A DNA stretch of 64,000 nucleotides from NCBI RefSeq assembly GCF_016864575.1, contig NZ_CP044125.1, positions 3,454,001 through 3,518,000 on the forward strand, given 5' to 3'. The DNA is from Rhizobium sp. BG4 (GTDB lineage: Bacteria; Pseudomonadota; Alphaproteobacteria; Rhizobiales; Rhizobiaceae). Shown here one piece after another: positions 26,792 through 33,470 of the stretch. Position 1 is the stretch's first letter. Each line of letters begins with the position of its first letter. A program made the translations under genes and the position numbers. The notes under the pieces were generated by a model. It worked only from the letters and a program-made list of their open reading frames with translations. It had not been told where the DNA came from and did not search any database.

Positions 26792-27883
26792 ATGCCCTGG
26801 AGCAATCAGAATGGCGGCGGCGGCCCATGGGGCGGCGGCGGCGGTAACAACAACAATCAGGGACCATGGGGGCAGGGCCCGAACCGTCCGAAAGGCGGCG
26901 GCGGGGGCAAGGGCGGTCCGCCCGATCTCGAAGACATCATTCGCCGTGGTCAGGACCAACTGGGCCGCATGGTGCCCGGCGGCTTCAATGGCGGCGTGGC
27001 GCTGATCATCGTCGCAATCCTCGCGGCCTTCTGGCTCTTCCAGTGCATCTACATCGTCCAGCCGGACGAGCGTGGTGTGGAACTGCGCTTCGGCCAGCCG
27101 AAGCAGGAAGTGTCTATGCCGGGCCTGCATTTCCATTTCTGGCCGCTTGAGACGGTCGAAACGGTCAAGGTCACGGTGCAGCAGCAGAATATCGGCGCGA
27201 CCTCGTCGTCGTCCTCGAGCGGCCTGATGCTCTCGGGCGACCGCAGCGTCATCAACGTCCAGTTCGCGGTGTTCTTCACCGTCAGCGATCCGAAGGCGTA
27301 TCTCTTCAACGTCGAGAACCCGGCGGAAACGCTGCAGCAGGTTTCCGACAGCGCGATGCGCGAGATCGTCGGCCGCCGTCCGGCACAGGACGCGTTCCGC
27401 AGCAATCGTCAACCGATCGAAACGGACGTTCTCAATATCGTTCAGGGGACGATGGACCGCTACAAGGCAGGTATCACCGTTACCGGCGTGACGATCCAGA
27501 ACGTGGCTCCGCCGCGCGAAGTCTCCGATGCCTTCGAAGAAGTGCAGCGTGCAGGCCGAGACCGCGACAGCACGATCGAAGAGGCAAACCGCTATACCAA
27601 CCAGCGGCTCGGCCAGGCGCGAGGCGAGGCGGCTCAGATCCGCGAAGACGCCGCCGCCTACAAGGACCGTGTCGTCAAGGAAGCGGAAGGTGAGGCGCAG
27701 CGCTTCGCATCGATCAATGACGAATATGCAAAGGCTCCTGACGTGACGCGCAAGCGGCTGTTCCTGGAAACCATGGAACAGGTGCTGAAGAATTCGAAGA
27801 AGGTCATCATCGACGAGAAGCAGGGGGTCGTACCCTACCTGCCGCTCAACGAGATCGGCAAACCGGCACAGCAGGGAGGTTGA
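26792..27883 (+). CDS. hflK: FtsH protease modulator HflK
   Basis: HflK and HflC form a membrane complex that surrounds the FtsH protease and limits its access to membrane substrates. The N-terminus is a Gly/Asn/Pro-rich cytoplasmic stretch (from MPWSNQNGGGGPWGGGGGNN), one membrane segment follows (GGVALIIVAILAAFWLFQCIYIV, about residues 71-93), and the rest is the periplasmic SPFH/prohibitin domain (PDERGVELRFGQ, MPGLHFHFWPLE) with a C-terminal coiled coil (EANRYTNQRLGQARGEAAQIRED). The start ATG 26792 has AGAGG upstream. The protein is 363 residues; hflC starts three bases after its stop. Confidence 0.95.
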   Translation: MPWSNQNGGGGPWGGGGGNNNNQGPWGQGPNRPKGGGGGKGGPPDLEDIIRRGQDQLGRMVPGGFNGGVALIIVAILAAFWLFQCIYIVQPDERGVELRFGQPKQEVSMPGLHFHFWPLETVETVKVTVQQQNIGATSSSSSSGLMLSGDRSVINVQFAVFFTVSDPKAYLFNVENPAETLQQVSDSAMREIVGRRPAQDAFRSNRQPIETDVLNIVQGTMDRYKAGITVTGVTIQNVAPPREVSDAFEEVQRAGRDRDSTIEEANRYTNQRLGQARGEAAQIREDAAAYKDRVVKEAEGEAQRFASINDEYAKAPDVTRKRLFLETMEQVLKNSKKVIIDEKQGVVPYLPLNEIGKPAQQGG

Positions 27884-27886
27884 GCC

Positions 27887-28825
27887 ATGACATCCAATAA
27901 GCTTCCCGCCGTGCTGATCGCACTCGCGGTCGTTCTCTTCGTCGTCTATTCGTCGGTCTTCGTGGTCAATGCCCGCGAACAGGCGATCGTCGTCCGCTTC
28001 GGTCAGATCCAGTCGGTCAAGACCGAGCCGGGCCTGTATTTCAAGCTGCCCTTCGCCTTCATGGACGCGGATCGCGTGCAGTATGTCGAGAAGCAGGCGC
28101 TTCGCCTCGATCTCGATAATATCCGCGTACAGGTTCAGGACGGCCAGACCTTCGATGTGGACGCCTTCGTGATCTACAACATCGCCGATGTCCGCCGCTT
28201 CCGCGAAACGGTATCGGGTGACCGCGAGGCTGCCGAGGCTCGTCTTCGCGCACAGCTCGATTCGTCGCTGCGCCGCGTCTACGGTCTGCGTGACTACAAT
28301 GCCGCTCTTTCCGAAGAGCGCGTTGCGATGATGCTCGAGATCCGCGACGACCTCAGGATCGATGCCGAGAACCTCGGTTTGAACATCGACGACGTCCGTA
28401 TCCGCCGTACCGACCTCTCGCCTGAAGTCGCGCCGAACACCTATAACGCCATGCGTTCGGAGCGTCTGGCGGAAGCCGAGCGTATCCGTGCATCGGGTAA
28501 CGAAGAAGGCCAGCGCCGCCGCGCCGTCGCCGACCGTCAGGTCGTCGAGATCACCGCGGAAGCGCAGCGTGATTCCGAAATCCTGCGCGGTCAGGGCGAT
28601 GCCGACCGGAACCGGATCTTTGCCGAATCCTTCGGCAAGGACCCGTCGTTCTTCGAGTTCTACCGCTCGATGTCGGCTTATTCCTCGTCGCTCTCGTCGC
28701 AGGATACGACACTGGTGCTGTCGCCGAACTCGGAGTTCTTCCGCTACTTCGACAACGCCACCGGCACGCCTGCGGCACCGCCGGCAGCTCCGGCGCCGGC
28801 TGCACCCGCCGCACCGGCAAACTGA
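27887..28825 (+). CDS. hflC: FtsH protease modulator HflC
   Basis: Partner of HflK in the FtsH-modulating membrane complex. It has one N-terminal membrane segment (LIALAVVLFVVYSSVFVV), an SPFH domain (NAREQAIVVRFGQIQSVKTEPGLYFKLPF in sections), a coiled coil (RLAEAERIRASGNEEGQRRRA), and the C-terminal family motif TTLVLSPNSEFFRYF. It ends in an Ala/Pro-rich tail (TGTPAAPPAAPAPAAPAAPAN region) that may be a flexible linker. The length is 312 residues. A DUF2065 reading frame and a strong terminator follow before degP, the usual hflK-hflC-DUF2065-degP order. Confidence 0.95.
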   Translation: MTSNKLPAVLIALAVVLFVVYSSVFVVNAREQAIVVRFGQIQSVKTEPGLYFKLPFAFMDADRVQYVEKQALRLDLDNIRVQVQDGQTFDVDAFVIYNIADVRRFRETVSGDREAAEARLRAQLDSSLRRVYGLRDYNAALSEERVAMMLEIRDDLRIDAENLGLNIDDVRIRRTDLSPEVAPNTYNAMRSERLAEAERIRASGNEEGQRRRAVADRQVVEITAEAQRDSEILRGQGDADRNRIFAESFGKDPSFFEFYRSMSAYSSSLSSQDTTLVLSPNSEFFRYFDNATGTPAAPPAAPAPAAPAAPAN

Positions 28826-28853
28826 CAACAGAAGACTGCAGGATTTCCTGACG

Positions 28854-29021
28854 GTGCCTGCATTCTTTCTCATGATCGAGGGGCTGGTCTATGCACCGGC
28901 CCCTCGTTTTTTTGTGCAGATGGCAGGGCTTTTGCAGTCGGTTCCGGAGCAGCAGATTCGCGTATGCAGATTGGCCGCTGCCGGTCCTGGGGGTGCCATT
29001 GTCCGGCTTCTCAGAGGCTGA
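28854..29021 (+). CDS. DUF2065 small membrane protein, apparently decaying
   Basis: A short protein of the DUF2065 (YjeT-like) family, which normally follows hflC. The recognisable part is FFLMIEGLVYAPAPRFFVQMAGLLQSVPEQQIRV, ending LLRG. The family N-terminus would be Met-Gln-Asp-Phe, but here that codon is CTG (28836), so GTG 28854 with AGGA upstream is the first usable start, giving 55 residues. The second membrane helix reads AAAGPGGAIVRLLRG where the family has a hydrophobic A-A-V-L-G-V-type run. Reading the bases around 28980-29000 one position out restores V-L-G-V, which suggests a compensating pair of indels. A terminator hairpin lies inside the frame. Treat it as a possible pseudogene. 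Confidence 0.5.
   Translation: MPAFFLMIEGLVYAPAPRFFVQMAGLLQSVPEQQIRVCRLAAAGPGGAIVRLLRG
28877..28913 (+). terminator. Strong terminator after hflC, inside the DUF2065 frame
   Basis: An 11-bp stem with one G-T pair (28877-28887 with 28896-28906) and an 8-base loop is followed by seven T. It ends the hflKC transcript 50 bases after hflC, but lies within the coding frame of the DUF2065 protein, over its EGLVYAPAPRFF codons. Confidence 0.85.
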
Positions 29022-29124
29022 GTTGAGATTGCGCGGGATTTCGCGAAAAGGTGATTTCACGCTCCATCATTCCGCCCTATGTTGGTGGTCAGACTGCCGC
29101 TTTGACCTGACATGAGGAAGCTTG

Positions 29125-30798
29125 ATGGCCCCCACGACACGCCCGACCTTCAGACGATCGCTCGCTCTCCTGGCCGGCGCAGCCCTTCTTGCCAATATCG
29201 GTCTTGCCGGCACCGCAGCCGCCCAGGGAGTGCCGCCGACAAACGGTCCGGCTTCCGTCGCCGATCTCGCTGAAGGCCTCCTCGACGCAGTCGTGAACAT
29301 CTCGACATCGCAGAACGTCAAGGACGACGAGGGCGCCGGTCCGGCGCCGCGCGCGCCCGACGGATCGCCCTTCCAGGAATTCTTCAACGACTTCTTCAAC
29401 AAGCAACAGGGCGGCAAGGGCGGCGGCAACCACAATGTCAGCTCGCTCGGTTCGGGCTTCGTCATCGACCCCGCGGGCTACATCGTCACCAACAACCACG
29501 TCATCGAAGGCGCCGACGATATCGAGGTCAATTTCGCCAATGGCTCGAAGCTGAAGGCCAAGCTGATCGGCACCGATACCAAGACCGACCTTTCGGTTCT
29601 CAAGGTCGAGCCGAAGACGCCGCTGAAGGCGGTGAAGTTCGGCGATTCCAGCGGCATGCGTATCGGCGACTGGGTGATGGCAATCGGAAATCCGTTCGGC
29701 TTCGGCGGCTCGGTGACCGTCGGCATCATTTCCGGCCGCGGCCGTAACATCAATGCCGGTCCCTATGACAACTTCATCCAGACGGATGCGGCGATCAACA
29801 AGGGCAATTCCGGCGGTCCCCTGTTCAACATGAAGGGTGAAGTCATCGGCATCAACACGGCGATCATTTCGCCGAGCGGCGGTTCGATCGGTATCGGCTT
29901 CTCGGTGCCGTCAGAACTCGCTTCGGGTGTCGTGGCGCAGCTTCGCGAATATGGCGAGACGCGCCGCGGCTGGCTCGGCGTGCGCATCCAGCCCGTTACC
30001 GACGATGTCGCCGACAGCCTCGGCCTCGATGCCGCCAAGGGCGCGCTGGTTGCCGGTGTCATCAAGGGCGGACCTGTCGATAACGGCTCGATCAAGGCCG
30101 GCGACGTCATCCTGAAATTCGACGGCAAGGCGGTCAACGAGATGCGCGATCTGCCGCGCGTCGTCGCCGAAAGCCCTGTCGGCAAGGAAGTCGATGTCGT
30201 GGTGCTGCGCGACGGCAAGGAGCAGACCGTCAAGGTGACGCTCGGCCGTCTCGAAGACAGCGACCAGGCCGCGGCAAACAGCGATGACGGTTCGCAGAAT
30301 GGCGGCGTCATCAATCCGGATCCCGGCGAGAACGACGACATGGACGAGCCCGACAGCGATCAGGCTCAGCCGTCACCCGACAACAAGGGCACGGAAAACA
30401 AGACGCCTGAAAACAAGGGTCCCGAGAACAAGGGTCCCGAGAACAAGGGCCAGGGCCAGAGCGACCAGCAGGGTCAGGTCGCCCCCGACGCAGCGACGCC
30501 GAAGAACGTGCTCGGGCTGTCGTTGTCGCTGCTCAACCCGGATATCCGCAAGACCTTCAACATCGCCGAAAGCGTCGACGGCGTCGTCGTCACGGAAGTG
30601 ACGCCCGGCTCGGCTGCGGCCGAAAAGGGCCTGAAGCCCGGCGACGTGATCGTCGAGGTGGCGCAGGAATTCATGAAGTCGCCGGATGCCGTTGCTGCCA
30701 GAGTTCAGTCGCTGAAGCAGGAAGGCCGCCGCAACGCCCAGATGATGATCGCCGCCGCCAATGGCGACCTGCGCTTCATCGCAGTGCCTATGGAATAG
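29125..30798 (+). CDS. degP: Periplasmic serine protease/chaperone DegP (Do family)
   Basis: HtrA-family protease that degrades or refolds damaged envelope proteins. A signal peptide (SLALLAGAALLANIGLAGTAAAQ) is followed by the trypsin-like domain with catalytic His125 (TNNHVIEG), Asp155 (TKTDLSVLKV) and Ser229 (GNSGGPL). PDZ1 begins with the RRGWLGVRIQPV segment. PDZ2 (DGVVVTEVTPGSAAAEKGLKPGDVIVEV region) lies near the C-terminus. The two PDZ domains are joined by a long hydrophilic linker with a pentapeptide repeat (ENKGP). ATG 29125 was chosen; a TTG directly before it is in frame. The length is 557 residues. The 3' end overlaps the GNAT gene on the other strand by 11 bases. Confidence 0.95.
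   Translation: MAPTTRPTFRRSLALLAGAALLANIGLAGTAAAQGVPPTNGPASVADLAEGLLDAVVNISTSQNVKDDEGAGPAPRAPDGSPFQEFFNDFFNKQQGGKGGGNHNVSSLGSGFVIDPAGYIVTNNHVIEGADDIEVNFANGSKLKAKLIGTDTKTDLSVLKVEPKTPLKAVKFGDSSGMRIGDWVMAIGNPFGFGGSVTVGIISGRGRNINAGPYDNFIQTDAAINKGNSGGPLFNMKGEVIGINTAIISPSGGSIGIGFSVPSELASGVVAQLREYGETRRGWLGVRIQPVTDDVADSLGLDAAKGALVAGVIKGGPVDNGSIKAGDVILKFDGKAVNEMRDLPRVVAESPVGKEVDVVVLRDGKEQTVKVTLGRLEDSDQAAANSDDGSQNGGVINPDPGENDDMDEPDSDQAQPSPDNKGTENKTPENKGPENKGPENKGQGQSDQQGQVAPDAATPKNVLGLSLSLLNPDIRKTFNIAESVDGVVVTEVTPGSAAAEKGLKPGDVIVEVAQEFMKSPDAVAARVQSLKQEGRRNAQMMIAAANGDLRFIAVPME
30379..30453 (+). repeat. 15-base tandem repeat in the DegP inter-PDZ linker
   Basis: Five imperfect 15-base units (30379, 30394, 30409, 30424 and 30439) encode D/E-N-K-x-x, the last three nearly identical (GAGAACAAGGGTCCC). 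The number of units is likely to vary between strains. Confidence 0.85.
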
Positions 30799-31357
30799 GG
30801 CCAGCGGCGCTTGGCGCGCTGATCGCATAGAGCACGTGGCGGATGAAGTCCGGGGTCGTGGCCGGGACCTTCGGGTGGTCGAAGTCGCGATCTTCATGAT
30901 GCGTCATGCCGATGCGTTCCATGACGGCACGTGAGCGGCGGTTCTGGGGGACGGTGAAGGCGACGATTTCCTTGAGCGCGTGGTTGTCGAAGCCGTGCTG
31001 CAGCAGCGCGGTTGCTGCTTCGCTGACATAGCCCGCACCCCAGTGGCGTTTAGCGAGCCGCCAGCCGATCTCGACGGTGCCGTCGGGGATTGCCGGTTCG
31101 TGCGAGGTTCGCATGATGCCGCAGAAGCCGAGTGTGTCGCCGGTCTCCGTGTGTTCCAGGGCGTAGAAGCCCAGGCCGGTGTCGGCGATCAGCTTGCGGA
31201 GGTAATCGAAGAGCTCGTCCGATTCCTGGCGGTTGCGCCGCCGCGGGAAGAATTCCATGACATCGGGGTCGGAATTGATCTCGTGGAAGAGATCGCGGTC
31301 CTCCTCACGCCAGTTGCGGATGATGAGCCTGCCGGTCGTGAGGATGGTCTCGGTCAT
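30788..31357 (-). CDS. GNAT acetyltransferase (RimJ/RimL type)
   Basis: A 189-residue N-acetyltransferase of the GNAT_3 (RimJ/RimL) type. It starts with TGRLIIRNWREEDRDLF, then carries EIGWRLAKRHWGAGYVSEAATALLQHGF, which is motif A for acetyl-CoA binding, and closes with VPQNRRSRAVMERIGM. The start overlaps the serB stop (ATGA), so it is translationally coupled to serB. Its 3' end overlaps that of degP on the opposite strand. Rhizobial genomes contain many such enzymes of unknown substrate; protein N-terminal acetylation is possible but not shown. Confidence 0.88.
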   Translation of the reverse strand: MTETILTTGRLIIRNWREEDRDLFHEINSDPDVMEFFPRRRNRQESDELFDYLRKLIADTGLGFYALEHTETGDTLGFCGIMRTSHEPAIPDGTVEIGWRLAKRHWGAGYVSEAATALLQHGFDNHALKEIVAFTVPQNRRSRAVMERIGMTHHEDRDFDHPKVPATTPDFIRHVLYAISAPSAAGPIP

Positions 31358-32244
31358 GGCGTGACGAAATCCGTCTTGCGGTAACCCTGGATGTAGAGAA
31401 GCGCGGTCAGGTCGCCGTGGTTGATGCGCATCTTCGCTTCGGCGGCGACGGCTGGCTTGGCGTGCAGGGCAACGCCGGATCCCGCGAGGTGCAGCATGCC
31501 GAGGTCGTTGGCGCCGTCGCCGACGGCGATGGCGTCCTCAGGGGTGATGCCGAGCTTTTCCGAGATGTCGATCAGCGCGTCGACCTTGGCCTGCTTGCCG
31601 AGGATCGGTTCGGCGACGAAGCCGGACAGGGTGCCGTTCTCGTCGAGCAGCAGGTTGGCGCGGTTCTCGTCGAAGCCGAGCGTGGCGCCGATGCGGCTGG
31701 TGAACACCGTGAAGCCGCCGGAGACGAGGGCGGTGTAATAGCCCTTCGCCTTCATCGTGGCGATCAGTTCCGGACCGCCAGGCGTCAGCGTGATGCGCTT
31801 GGCGATGACCTCGTCGACGACGGAAATGGGCAGGCCCTTCAGCAGTGCGACGCGCTCGCGCAGTGCCGGTTCGAAGGCGATCTCGCCGTTCATGGCGCGG
31901 GCGGTGATCGTTGCCACCTTGTCCTTGAGGCCGACTTCGGCGGCGAGTTCGTCGATGCATTCCTGGCCGATCATCGTCGAATCCATGTCGGCGATCAGCA
32001 GCTTCTTGCGGCGCGTCTCGGCGTTCTGAACCACCACGTCCACGGGCTGGCCGGCGAGGACCGAAAGAATTGCAGCTTCGGCTTCTGCGGCATCCGTGCC
32101 GTCGCGAAGGGCGATATCGCAGGCGATGCCATCCGCCAGCCAGTAGAGACCGGAGGCTTTGACGCTGTCATGCGCCTTCTCGGCAAGCGCCGGAGACAGA
32201 ACGGGGTTTGACGGATTGGCAACAAGCGTGGCAACGAGAGCCAT
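31354..32244 (-). CDS. serB: Phosphoserine phosphatase
   Basis: Removes phosphate from phosphoserine, the last step of serine synthesis. It is a haloacid-dehalogenase-family enzyme: an N-terminal ACT-like regulatory part (about residues 1-75), then the nucleophile motif IADMDSTMIGQECIDELA with Asp86 and Asp88, a middle LVSGGFTVFTSRIG motif with the Ser, and the C-terminal VGDGANDLGML metal-binding motif. The length is 296 residues. The start ATG at 32244 abuts the miaA start ATG at 32245 on the other strand, so its ribosome site (AGAAGG) lies inside miaA. It is followed by the coupled GNAT gene. Confidence 0.96.
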   Translation of the reverse strand: MALVATLVANPSNPVLSPALAEKAHDSVKASGLYWLADGIACDIALRDGTDAAEAEAAILSVLAGQPVDVVVQNAETRRKKLLIADMDSTMIGQECIDELAAEVGLKDKVATITARAMNGEIAFEPALRERVALLKGLPISVVDEVIAKRITLTPGGPELIATMKAKGYYTALVSGGFTVFTSRIGATLGFDENRANLLLDENGTLSGFVAEPILGKQAKVDALIDISEKLGITPEDAIAVGDGANDLGMLHLAGSGVALHAKPAVAAEAKMRINHGDLTALLYIQGYRKTDFVTP

Positions 32245-33138
32245 ATGGAAAACCTTCTGAGCACAACAGGTGCGATCCTGATAACCGGGCCGACCGCAAG
32301 CGGCAAGTCCGCGCTGGCCGTGAAACTGGCGAAGCAGCATGGCGGCGCCGTCATCAATGCCGATAGCATGCAGGTTTACGACACGCTGCGGGTGCTGACG
32401 GCGCGACCGTCCGAAGAGGATATGGAGGGAGTGGCGCACCATCTCTACGGGCATGTTCCGGCAGGGAGTGCTTATTCGACGGGTGCCTGGCTGCGCGATG
32501 TCACGGCGCTGCTCCCGGAGCTTGCGCGCAAGGGGCAGCTGCCGGTCTTCGTCGGCGGCACCGGCCTGTATTTCAAGGCGCTGACTGGCGGCCTCTCCGA
32601 CATGCCGGAGATCCCCGAGGCGATCCGGACGAGATTGCGCCAGCAGCTGATCGATGAAGGACCAGCGCCGCTCCATGCGGCTCTGCAGGCAAAGGATCCG
32701 GCCTTGGCGGGCAGCCTCAATCCGGTCGACGGTCAGAGGATCGTCCGGGCGCTTGAGGTCATGGAAGCGACAGGCCGCTCGATCTCTGCGTTTCAGGGGC
32801 AGGCGGGGCCTGTCATCGTCGATCCCGATCAGGCGCGGAAGATCGTTGTTCTGCCCGATCGCGCGGTGCTGCATCAGCGTATCAATGGCCGCTTCGAGAA
32901 AATGCTCGAAGAGGGGGCTGAGGATGAGGTCAAGGCTTTGCTGACGCTTGATCTCCCGGCCGAGATGCCGGTCATGAAGGCGATCGGCGTCTCGCAGATC
33001 GCGGCGATGCTGCGCGGAGAGATGGCCCGTGGCGAGGTGATCGAAAAGGGTTCGGCGGCGACACGTCAATATGCCAAGCGCCAGATGACCTGGTTCCGCA
33101 ATCAGATGGACGAGAGCTGGGAACGGCTGGAGCCTTGA
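32245..33138 (+). CDS. miaA: tRNA dimethylallyltransferase
   Basis: Adds the dimethylallyl group to A37 of tRNAs that read codons starting with U. It has the P-loop GPTASGKSAL (residues 15-24), the following NADSMQVYDTLRVLTARPS, HHLYGHV, FVGGTGLYFKALTGG, and the C-terminal TRQYAKRQMTWFRNQ motif. The 297-residue length is normal. Its start codon is immediately adjacent to the serB start codon of the opposite strand, so both promoters must lie inside the partner's coding region or be shared. A weak GAGAG precedes the start. Confidence 0.96.
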   Translation: MENLLSTTGAILITGPTASGKSALAVKLAKQHGGAVINADSMQVYDTLRVLTARPSEEDMEGVAHHLYGHVPAGSAYSTGAWLRDVTALLPELARKGQLPVFVGGTGLYFKALTGGLSDMPEIPEAIRTRLRQQLIDEGPAPLHAALQAKDPALAGSLNPVDGQRIVRALEVMEATGRSISAFQGQAGPVIVDPDQARKIVVLPDRAVLHQRINGRFEKMLEEGAEDEVKALLTLDLPAEMPVMKAIGVSQIAAMLRGEMARGEVIEKGSAATRQYAKRQMTWFRNQMDESWERLEP

Positions 33139-33197
33139 TGTCATAGCCGGCGCAAGGTTCGCGCCACGGTTGCCGTCTAAGCGGTTGTGAGGGTCAA

Positions 33198-33467
33198 ATG
33201 GAGAGCCTCATGAACAACTTCCTTGCAAAGACGCTTGCTTCGATCAACGCGCTTATCGCGATCATCATTCTTGCCGTTTCGACATTGTCCACTGGTGCGG
33301 CCGCTTCGGCCCAGGGCGGGTCCGGGATGTTCGTGGTTGGCGCGGTGATCGGCGCCATCGGCGGTATCGTGCTGGCATCGCTGATCTGCGGCACGATCGC
33401 CTTTCTCACCCTGATCGAGCGCCATCTCAGCGTGATCGCTGCGGCGGCGAAATCGAAGAGCGTCTAA
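33198..33467 (+). CDS. Small hypothetical membrane protein
   Basis: An 89-residue protein with two hydrophobic segments: ASINALIAIIILAVSTLS and FVVGAVIGAIGGIVLASLICGTIAFLTLIE, with a Gly-rich turn between them. It is probably an inner-membrane protein. ATG 33198 has GAGG upstream; ATG 33210 is an alternative with GGAG. It lies downstream of miaA on the same strand and converges, three bases apart, with the HerA-like gene. I recognise no named family. Confidence 0.65.
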   Translation: MESLMNNFLAKTLASINALIAIIILAVSTLSTGAAASAQGGSGMFVVGAVIGAIGGIVLASLICGTIAFLTLIERHLSVIAAAAKSKSV

Positions 33468-33470
33468 GCC

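Noticed and set aside
26771..28873. A 700-codon minus-strand frame across hflK and hflC
   Set aside because: It is antisense to two well-conserved genes, has a biased Arg-rich composition and shows no family features.
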